Assembly: GCA_009786615.1 (NCBI GenBank)
Contig: WQRS01000005.1
Span: forward strand, 8,037 to 14,916
Length of the DNA: 6,880 bases
Direction of reading: 5' to 3'
From: Treponema sp.
Lineage (GTDB): Bacteria > Spirochaetota > Spirochaetia > Treponematales > Breznakiellaceae
Below are positions 1 to 5,215 of this stretch, piece by piece (the stretch's first letter is position 1; every line of letters begins with the position of its first letter). The position numbers and the translations under genes are program-made. The notes under the pieces were generated by a model. The model was not told where the DNA came from. It made no database searches and saw only the letters and a program-made list of their open reading frames with translations.

Positions 1-2
1 GC

Positions 3-203
3 GACAGCACAGAAGGGGCGGTAACGTTTCACGTTCACGGAATCCGCAAAAACGAAGTGGCTGTTATGAATGTTCCTCTCACCGTTTATCAAAAGACTTT
101 AAATGATTACAAAAGCAACCCGAAAAGCGACACTTTCAGCTCTTTGCGTATCCGCAGTTACCTTTCGGTGAAAAACACGATGCGCCCGGAGGCGTTTACC
201 TAA
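3..203 (+). CDS. 3' end of an unrecognised protein gene (partial)
   Basis: An open frame enters from the left edge and ends at TAA 201-203, leaving 66 C-terminal residues. It begins DSTEGAVTFHVHG and ends NTMRPEAFT. The fragment is polar, alternates short beta-like stretches (AVTFHVHGI, VAVMNVPLTVY) with lysine- and serine-rich segments, and has no membrane segment or cysteine. I do not recognise the family. It is taken as coding because the frame is open from the edge, its residue composition looks natural, and the next gene starts 45 bp after its stop in the same orientation. Neither of the other two plus-strand frames stays open over the stretch. No convincing terminator follows it. Its start, length and function lie outside the window. 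Confidence 0.6.
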   Translation, partial: DSTEGAVTFHVHGIRKNEVAVMNVPLTVYQKTLNDYKSNPKSDTFSSLRIRSYLSVKNTMRPEAFT

Positions 204-213
204 AGATTCTCCC

Positions 214-243
214 TTTACTCTTAAGTCTTTCCAATGATACAAT
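214..243 (+). promoter_or_regulatory. Possible sigma70-type promoter giving a leaderless flavoprotein mRNA
   Basis: A TACAAT box at 238-243 (5 of 6 matches to TATAAT) lies 18 bp after TTTACT at 214-219 (4 of 6 matches to TTGACA). The expected transcription start, about 6-7 bases after the -10 box, falls at 249-250. That is the A of the ATG of the next gene. There is no purine-rich Shine-Dalgarno sequence between 203 and 249, which fits a leaderless transcript. The -35 match is mediocre, and short AT-rich matches arise by chance, so this is only a candidate. Confidence 0.3.
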
Positions 244-248
244 AAGCA

Positions 249-872
249 ATGAACGTAATTGCTTTTAACGGAAGCCCCCATCCTGACTTGGTTACAGCCA
301 CAGGAATATCCGTGATGAAGGGGGAGCTTGAAAAGGAAGGAATTGCCGTTGAGGTGGTTCATGTAGGGAACAAGATGATCCGTGGCTGCGTTGACTGCAA
401 AAAGTGCAGATCGGTAGACCCCAGGCGCTGCGTTGTATCAGGCGACATTGTGGATGAGTGTTATGAAAAGATGAAAGTTGCCGATGGTGTGATTCTTGGA
501 AGCCCTGTGTATTACGGCGGCGTTGCAGGAACGTTTAAGAGTTTTCTGGATCGCCTTTTTTACCCCGCTCCGCCAATGCGCTTCAAAGTGGGTGCCAGCG
601 TGGTTGCTTTGCGCCGATCCGGCGGCATTACGACATTCCACCAGCTTAACAACTATTTTAATCTGTCGCAAATGATCATTACGCCGGGTGTTTACTGGGA
701 TGTAATACACGGCAACACGGCGGAAGAAGTCATGCAGGATGAGGAAGGCATCCAGATAATGGAAGTACAGGGGCGCAACATGGCGTGGCTTTTGAAAAGC
801 CTTGCGGCGGCAAAAGAAACTGTCAAACAGCCGGAATCAACCAGGCGTAAATGGACGAACTTTATTCGTTAA
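249..872 (+). CDS. Flavodoxin-family iron-sulfur flavoprotein / NADPH-dependent FMN reductase-like protein
   Basis: This 207-residue cytoplasmic protein has a flavodoxin-like fold and is expected to bind FMN and transfer electrons from NAD(P)H or ferredoxin-type donors. The physiological substrate cannot be told. Visible signs are the N-terminal strand MNVIAFNGSP (1-10) leading into the FMN phosphate loop, the second strand with VVHVGN (36-41), the cysteine cluster C47-x2-C50-x2-C53-x7-C61, the flavin-contacting segment GSPVYYGG (84-91) followed by TFKSFLDR, and a C-terminal helix with GRNMAWLLK. The cysteine spacing fits the CX2CX2CX4-7C pattern known from iron-sulfur flavoproteins, so a [4Fe-4S] cluster is possible. 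The loop after GSP reads HPDLVTAT where relatives usually have a GNT-type sequence, so FMN binding may be altered. Length is normal for the family. The ATG at 249 is the only start that keeps the canonical N-terminus, although no ribosome binding site is visible. The mnmA reading frame begins 18 bp downstream and is probably cotranscribed. Confidence 0.85.
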   Translation: MNVIAFNGSPHPDLVTATGISVMKGELEKEGIAVEVVHVGNKMIRGCVDCKKCRSVDPRRCVVSGDIVDECYEKMKVADGVILGSPVYYGGVAGTFKSFLDRLFYPAPPMRFKVGASVVALRRSGGITTFHQLNNYFNLSQMIITPGVYWDVIHGNTAEEVMQDEEGIQIMEVQGRNMAWLLKSLAAAKETVKQPESTRRKWTNFIR

Positions 873-890
873 GGATGCTATGATTTAATC

Positions 891-1280
891 GTGAACGATA
901 CTCAAAAAAAACGCGCGTTGGTTGCTATGTCAGGCGGTGTGGATAGCGCGGTTGCTGTGCTCTTTGCGCAGGAGGCTGGTTACGCCTGCATCGGCGCGAC
1001 CATGAAACTGATCAAAAACGGCGGCAGCAAATGCTGTTCACTTTCTGATATAAACGTTGCACGCGCTATCGCATGGAAGCTGGGCATTCCCCATTATGTA
1101 TTAAACTGCACCGAAGATTTTGATCGTTACGTGATTAAGCCTTTTGTAAATAGCTACATCGAAGGAAATACGCCCAATCCATGCATCGAATGCAACCGCT
1201 ATTTAAAATTTGTATTTATGCTTCGCAGGGCTAGCGAACTTGAAGCGGAAGTTTTAGTCACAGGGCATTACGCGCATTGA
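891..1280 (+). CDS. mnmA: N-terminal fragment of MnmA (PP-loop part)
   Basis: These 129 residues start at GTG 891 and stop at TGA 1278-1280. They contain the ATP-pyrophosphatase loop SGGVDS (14-19), MKL at 38-40, the CCSLSDINVAR segment, and the first catalytic cysteine in NPCIECN (96-102). The frame breaks inside the catalytic domain directly after TGHYA, not at a domain border. The fragment therefore lacks the rest of the catalytic domain and the tRNA-binding and barrel domains, and should be inactive alone. Reading through the UGA would not help, since the same frame meets TAA at 1302-1304. Confidence 0.6.
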   Translation: MNDTQKKRALVAMSGGVDSAVAVLFAQEAGYACIGATMKLIKNGGSKCCSLSDINVARAIAWKLGIPHYVLNCTEDFDRYVIKPFVNSYIEGNTPNPCIECNRYLKFVFMLRRASELEAEVLVTGHYAH

Positions 1281-1957
1281 AAAATCCGCCTCGCGCTGGC
1301 TTAAAAAAAGGGGCTGATGATCACAAAGACCAAAGTTATGTGCTTTACATGATGAGCCAGGACGCGCTTTCCCGTACACTGTTTCCCCTTGGGGCGTTAA
1401 AAAAGGTAGAGGTGCGATCTTTGGCGGCTTTAAAAGGGCTTGAAAATGCTGAAAAAGAAGAAAGCCAGGATATTTGCTTTGTCGTCAAAGGCGATTACGC
1501 TGACTTTATTGAGTCGTACACAGGCAAATCAAGCCTTGAAGGTGATATAACTGACATACAGGGAAATGTTTTGGGCCGCCACAAGGGGCTTATCCGTTAC
1601 ACATTGGGGCAAAGGCGTGGAACAGGGGTGGCGCTAAATTATCCGGTTTATGTGGCGGCAAAAAAAGCCGCTTCCAATACACTTGTTATAGGAAACGACT
1701 CTTCCCTTTATTCAAAAAGTTTCATTGCCGAAAATATAAACCTTATCGCCGCAGAAAAAATAAATGCTCCGGTGCGCGTAAAAGTGAAAGTGCGTTATCT
1801 GCAAAAAGAACAATGGGCGCACATTGAGCAAACAGAAGACAATAAAGTGATGGTGGTCTTTGAAAAGCCGCAACGCGCTGTGAGCCCCGGACAGGCAGCG
1901 GTGTTTTATGACGGTGAATATGTGTTGGGCGGCGGAACGATAACGGAAGTCTTTTAA
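1277..1957 (+). CDS. mnmA: C-terminal fragment of MnmA
   Basis: This frame covers the second part of the catalytic domain (KDQSYVLY, TLFPLGALKKVEVR, ESQDICF with the second catalytic cysteine) and the C-terminal beta-barrel domain (about residues 140-226). The first possible start is TTG 1277-1279, which overlaps the TGA of the upstream fragment as TTGA. Only a weak GGG at 1263-1265 precedes it. The first eight or nine residues (KNPPRAGL) do not resemble the family and are probably out-of-frame sequence, so real homology begins near 1304. Reinitiation is conceivable but I do not favour it. The TAA stop at 1955-1957 overlaps the convergent permease gene. Confidence 0.55.
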   Translation: MKNPPRAGLKKGADDHKDQSYVLYMMSQDALSRTLFPLGALKKVEVRSLAALKGLENAEKEESQDICFVVKGDYADFIESYTGKSSLEGDITDIQGNVLGRHKGLIRYTLGQRRGTGVALNYPVYVAAKKAASNTLVIGNDSSLYSKSFIAENINLIAAEKINAPVRVKVKVRYLQKEQWAHIEQTEDNKVMVVFEKPQRAVSPGQAAVFYDGEYVLGGGTITEVF

Positions 1958-1966
1958 TATTTCCGT
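1943..1966. other. Weak inverted repeat at the convergent gene ends
   Basis: ACGGAA (1943-1948) is mirrored by TTCCGT (1961-1966) around a 12-base AT-rich centre. On the plus-strand RNA the stem can grow to 8 pairs with one G-U and one A-U, leaving an 8-base loop. It spans the overlapping stop codons of mnmA and the permease gene, where a bidirectional terminator would be useful. Neither side is followed by a real U tract (AAAA on the plus side), so it is not a canonical intrinsic terminator. It could be chance, or a weak or factor-dependent end signal. Confidence 0.2.
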
Positions 1967-3216
1967 AAAATATCAACGGGCTTTAATTTGCCCGCTCTAT
2001 GTGCGGGAATCCACGATGCGACAACTGAAGCCAAAATTGTAAAAAAGCCAATTTGAATTATCATATTCGCATCAATAATGATGGGAATATGATCGATGTA
2101 ATAACTGGAATCCAAAATTGTTACAGGGCCTGCGTTGAAAAGCCCTGAAAAAAAGCTCATCACAATTTCCAGAAAGCGAATAAGACCGTTGACGTGTACA
2201 CCGACCAAAAGCCCCGCGGCAATGCCGAAAATGGAGCCGGTGAGCCCTGTAAGAAAAGCACCCATAAGAAAAATTGAAGTTGTAAAAGAAGGTTTTGCGC
2301 CTGAAGTCTTCAATACGGCAATATCGCGCTGGCGTTCAATAACAAGCATTGAAGTCGCCGAAGAAACATTCACCGCGGCAACAAGCACAATAAGCGCCAT
2401 GATAAAAAGAAGCAACTGCCGGGTTGATTCAAAAGAACTGTGCTGGGCGCGCAAAAGGCTTCTCCAACTGTACACGCCAAAACCAGTTCCAAGTACCCCC
2501 CTCAAAGAATGCGCCATAGTTTCAGAGCCGCCGAATGGATCATCAATTTTTAGAATTAAATGCGCGGCACCCAAATCCGGCAAAATATCAAGACCGGCAT
2601 CAAGGCTTATCACACACCACATCGCGTCAAGTTCCTGATAGCCTGAACTCACTATGCCCCTGACATAAAACGGCGTTACACGGGGAATAAAATGCCCCAA
2701 AGGCGAATGGCTTATGGTCATGATATGCACGGTGTTTCCCGCTTGTGCGCCAATGGAACGCGCGAGTTCCGACCCCAAAAGCACATCCCTGTCTCCTAAA
2801 AGTCTTCCCTCCCCTTCCAGTGTAACAAGAAAACGAAGTGCTCCTTCATCTTCCCAAAAGGAAGGCTCTATCGCACGAATGGCAGCGCCGCGCGTTCCCG
2901 CCGATCCTAAAAGCACACCAAGCCCCTGCCGCTCCGACCAAATTCCCCGAATTCCCGGAAAGCCTTCTATGTAGGGAAGAGCCGCTTCGGGATTTTGCCT
3001 GTTTTGAAAATTGAAAACCTGCAAGTGCCCCGTACCAAGCTCCAAATAGCGATCCATGATTCCGCGTATCATGCCATCCGCAACAATGAGCGTTACAATA
3101 ATGGGAACTAAACTTAAAGCAATGCCGCCTGCGGCTCCGCGTAAATACCGCCCGCCCTCGTGCGCCCTGCCTAAAAGATAGCGGAGGGCAATAAAGAACG
3201 AGGAAAAAAGTTTCAC
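1954..3216 (-). CDS. LolC/LolE-family lipoprotein-releasing ABC transporter permease (second permease)
   Basis: This 420-residue inner-membrane subunit is expected to pair with the other permease and LolD to lift lipoproteins out of the outer leaflet of the inner membrane. The layout is that of LolC/E and FtsX-type permeases: a short cytoplasmic helix FFIALRYLLGR (7-17), TM1 about 28-48, a large periplasmic domain about 50-265, TM2 about 267-289, TM3 about 313-340 and TM4 about 383-404, ending in HRAGKLKPVDILRKY. The coupling stretch IERQRDIAVLKTSGA (293-307) lies after TM2, and LGSELARSIG (147-156) matches LGAELARHLA in its partner. Between TM3 and TM4, SYYIDHIPI resembles the YFLD.LP signature of LolC/E. 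The start is GTG at 3216, directly abutting the lolD stop, with GGGAG at 3225-3229 spaced 8 bases away. TM1 lacks the MNGF motif found in the partner. LolC versus LolE cannot be decided here; position suggests LolE. Confidence 0.85.
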   Translation of the reverse strand: MKLFSSFFIALRYLLGRAHEGGRYLRGAAGGIALSLVPIIVTLIVADGMIRGIMDRYLELGTGHLQVFNFQNRQNPEAALPYIEGFPGIRGIWSERQGLGVLLGSAGTRGAAIRAIEPSFWEDEGALRFLVTLEGEGRLLGDRDVLLGSELARSIGAQAGNTVHIMTISHSPLGHFIPRVTPFYVRGIVSSGYQELDAMWCVISLDAGLDILPDLGAAHLILKIDDPFGGSETMAHSLRGVLGTGFGVYSWRSLLRAQHSSFESTRQLLLFIMALIVLVAAVNVSSATSMLVIERQRDIAVLKTSGAKPSFTTSIFLMGAFLTGLTGSIFGIAAGLLVGVHVNGLIRFLEIVMSFFSGLFNAGPVTILDSSYYIDHIPIIIDANMIIQIGFFTILASVVASWIPAHRAGKLKPVDILRKY

Positions 3217-3903
3217 TTAAAGCTCTCCCAAAATTCCACTGTTAAGCGTATAACAGATTTTCGCGCGGGAGGCAACTTTTTCATCATGTGTGACTATGAT
3301 TAATGATTTGCCCCATTTTTCAACACCGGAAAAAAGAAGATCAGCCACCAGCATCGAATTTTTTGAATCAAGATTTCCTGTAGGCTCATCGGCCAAAATT
3401 ATATCGGGATTGTTTACCATAGCCCGCGCTACTGCAACTCTTTGTCTTTCCCCGCCGGAAAGCTGCGAAGGATAATGCGTCAGCCTGTTTTCCAGCATCA
3501 TGTCTGCAAGGAGCAGGCGCGCTAATTCAATGGCATCTTTTTTTTTCGTCCCGGTCATATAAGCAGGAAGCATTACATTTTCCAAGGCTGAAAAATCTTT
3601 CAGTAAATAATGAAACTGGAAAATAAAACCGATGCGGCGCTGGCGGTATGCGGCAAGATGAGTTTCTGAAAGTCCGGTTATGTCATCCCCTGCAACTTCA
3701 ACGCTTCCGGAATCACAGCGGTCAAGCCCGCCGATAATGTTCAAGAGCGTACTTTTTCCGCTCCCGCTTTGACCCATAACCGCAACAGAAGAACTTTTTT
3801 CCACTTCAAAGTTTATCCCTTGCAGAATGCGCAGGGTTTCAGCTCCGGAGGTATAATTTTTTATCAAGTCTTTTACGCGGACAATGTTATTTCCACTACT
3901 CAT
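3217..3903 (-). CDS. lolD: Lipoprotein-releasing system ATP-binding protein LolD
   Basis: This 228-residue cytoplasmic ATPase powers the LolC/E permeases. Visible motifs are Walker A GQSGSGKST (44-52), the Q-loop at Gln96 within FIFQFHYLLKDFSALENV, signature LSGGERQRVAVARA (148-161), Walker B IILADEP (168-174), the D-loop NLD (177-179) and the switch His206. The FQFHYLL..F.ALENV stretch is characteristic of LolD and separates it from MacB- or FtsE-type ATPases. All catalytic residues are present and the length is typical (about 230). The open frame runs 27 codons further upstream, but the extra residues are arginine-rich and overlap the previous gene. The ATG at 3903 has GGAGG at 3913-3917 with 9-base spacing and overlaps the upstream permease by 8 bp (ATGAGTAG), which suggests translational coupling. 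The next permease begins immediately after its TAA. Confidence 0.93.
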   Translation of the reverse strand: MSSGNNIVRVKDLIKNYTSGAETLRILQGINFEVEKSSSVAVMGQSGSGKSTLLNIIGGLDRCDSGSVEVAGDDITGLSETHLAAYRQRRIGFIFQFHYLLKDFSALENVMLPAYMTGTKKKDAIELARLLLADMMLENRLTHYPSQLSGGERQRVAVARAMVNNPDIILADEPTGNLDSKNSMLVADLLFSGVEKWGKSLIIVTHDEKVASRAKICYTLNSGILGEL

Positions 3904-5215
3904 ACCGCAGAACCTCCGCCGGGCGCGTGTTTGCCGCCTTACCCGACGCAAACCATGCGGCTGCCACAGCGGATAAAAAGCCAAAGAAGAAAATCAACGC
4001 TACTTCATGTGCAATGACCCTTGAAGGAATTTCCTGTATATAAAAAACCTGCGGGGAAAAGACTGCAAATTCTCCGCTGCCCAAATATGCGCCGAAAAAA
4101 GCCATCACATCATCCAAAAAAAAGATGGCGGCATTCACCGCTCTTTCAAGCCCTATAAAAAAAGGCTGAATATTAAACGCTATCCAAAGACCTGACGCCA
4201 ACCCAAGACCGCCGCCCAAAAGTCCGATAATAAAACCATCCATAAGGAAAACAAGCCGCACTTCGGTTCCTGAAGCGCCCAAAGCCCGCAAAAGACCGAT
4301 CTCTTCACGCCGCTCAAGCACAGCGCGCCGCTGAGCCTGAAAAATGTTAAGCCCGACCACGATAAAAATTAAACCCAAAAGAATAAACATCATCAGCTTT
4401 TCAGTCCGCAGCGCGCTGAAAAAAGCGCGGTTGTAATCGCGCCATGACGAAAGAAATAAGCCGTCCAGACCTACAGCAAAGCCAAGCCGCTCAAGCTCAT
4501 AGGCAATTTCATTCATGCCGCGGCGGTCGTGCCAGCGGTTTGTGAGTTTAATCCCCAGTGATACGCGGGCACCTTCGGCTGAAAGCGACTGCGCGGTTTC
4601 CATGCTGACAAAACCCCAGCCAATATCGTATTCATGCGTTCCTGAACGGAAAATACCTGAAACAGTGTATGTGCGCCCCGGTTCTTCGACATCACCCAGC
4701 GCGGAGGAAAGTGAAAGCATGGTAACTTCGTTTCCGACACGCACAGCAAGATGCCGCGCCAATTCAGCACCCAAAACTATGTAATGCGGGTTTGAAAGAT
4801 CAAAATAGCCGTCTTCAATTACAAGCCTTTGCGCAAGACCTTCATCGCGCAAAAACGCGTCTTCAGGCACACCGCGCAAAAGCGCGCCGCGCGGATTTAT
4901 GAACCTTCCGCGAATGAGGACGTTAATCTCCTGAAACGGAAGCACCGACAAAACGCGCGGCAAAGCGGCAAGCGCTTCACTTAATTCAATTTCGCTTCCC
5001 GGTTCCACTCGTTCAATACGCACATGCGCCGAAGATATTTCAAGTATGTTTTCGATAAAGCCCAACTGGAAACCGTTCATCACAGAAATTATTACGGTTA
5101 AAGCCAAAACACCCGTGGCAATTCCCAAAATGGAAAGTACAGGCGTTGGGGAATTTTTTCTGCCCCATGAAATATAACGGAGAGCAACAAAGCCAATCCA
5201 GCGCCCAAGCCTCAT
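3896..5215 (-). CDS. LolC/LolE-family lipoprotein-releasing ABC transporter permease (first permease)
   Basis: This 439-residue inner-membrane permease works with LolD and the second permease in lipoprotein release. It starts with the amphipathic FVALRYISWGRK (9-20), then TM1 about 26-47 running into SVMNGFQ (44-50), the motif seen in LolC and LolE proteins. A periplasmic domain covers about 50-270 and includes LGAELARHLAVRVGN (148-162). TM2 is about 273-296, followed by the coupling segment ERREEIGLLRALGAS (301-315). TM3 is about 321-347 and TM4 about 403-424, with the tail RPAEVLRYE. The loop between TM3 and TM4 is about 55 residues, partly hydrophobic (FFLDDVMAFFGAYLG), and ends in the LolC/E-like FYIQEIP. 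The ATG at 5215 overlaps the upstream TGA as ATGA and has GGAGG at 5222-5226 with 6-base spacing. It could be called LolC by position, but sequence alone does not separate LolC from LolE. Confidence 0.88.
   Translation of the reverse strand: MRLGRWIGFVALRYISWGRKNSPTPVLSILGIATGVLALTVIISVMNGFQLGFIENILEISSAHVRIERVEPGSEIELSEALAALPRVLSVLPFQEINVLIRGRFINPRGALLRGVPEDAFLRDEGLAQRLVIEDGYFDLSNPHYIVLGAELARHLAVRVGNEVTMLSLSSALGDVEEPGRTYTVSGIFRSGTHEYDIGWGFVSMETAQSLSAEGARVSLGIKLTNRWHDRRGMNEIAYELERLGFAVGLDGLFLSSWRDYNRAFFSALRTEKLMMFILLGLIFIVVGLNIFQAQRRAVLERREEIGLLRALGASGTEVRLVFLMDGFIIGLLGGGLGLASGLWIAFNIQPFFIGLERAVNAAIFFLDDVMAFFGAYLGSGEFAVFSPQVFYIQEIPSRVIAHEVALIFFFGFLSAVAAAWFASGKAANTRPAEVLRYE
3913..3917 (-). promoter_or_regulatory. 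Ribosome binding site deciding the lolD start
   Basis: GGAGG on the minus strand sits 9 bases before ATG 3903, inside the last codons of the upstream permease gene. It favours this ATG over the start 81 bases further upstream, which would add an unfamiliar arginine-rich extension. Confidence 0.75.

Larger units (their letters stand above)
891..1957 (+). pseudogene. mnmA: tRNA-specific 2-thiouridylase MnmA, interrupted by frameshift
   Basis: MnmA uses ATP and a persulfide sulfur to put the 2-thio group on the wobble uridine of tRNAs for Lys, Glu and Gln. The whole family length (about 355 codons) is present here but split over two frames. Part one carries the PP-loop SGGVDS (residues 14-19), CCS at 48-50, TPNPC..CN with the catalytic Cys101, and TGHYA just before TGA 1278-1280. 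Part two resumes at KKGADDHKDQSYVLY and carries the second catalytic Cys in ESQDICF, then RYTLGQRRGTG and the C-terminal barrel ending in PGQAAVFYDGEYVLGGG. Between them, a third frame reads IEKSASRWLKK, which looks like the missing family segment. This suggests loss of two bases in a GCGCGC run (now 1272-1275) and gain of one A in the A7 run at 1303-1309. The GTG start at 891 has AAGGA at 871-875, a rather long 15-base spacing. Either a recent true pseudogene or a sequence error is possible, because everything else is well conserved. Confidence 0.8.

Noticed and set aside
438..710. Minus-strand open frame of 90 codons
   Set aside because: Antisense to the flavoprotein gene, whose protein has clear family motifs; no independent support.
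1278..1304. UGA recoding (selenocysteine or readthrough) in mnmA
   Set aside because: The same frame hits TAA at 1302-1304, and the rest of the protein lies in a different frame, so reading through UGA cannot restore MnmA.
1303..1313. Programmed ribosomal frameshift at the A7G4 run
   Set aside because: A shift there alone cannot work, because the upstream frame already stops at 1280; two separate shifts in different places would be needed.
2135..2638. Plus-strand open frame of 167 codons
   Set aside because: It lies fully antisense to a well-supported permease gene, and its lysine-, serine- and proline-rich product resembles no family and has no ribosome binding site evidence.
3904..3984. 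Upstream extension of lolD by 27 residues
   Set aside because: The extra residues are arginine-rich, overlap the upstream permease and are absent from LolD proteins; ATG 3903 has a strong ribosome binding site.
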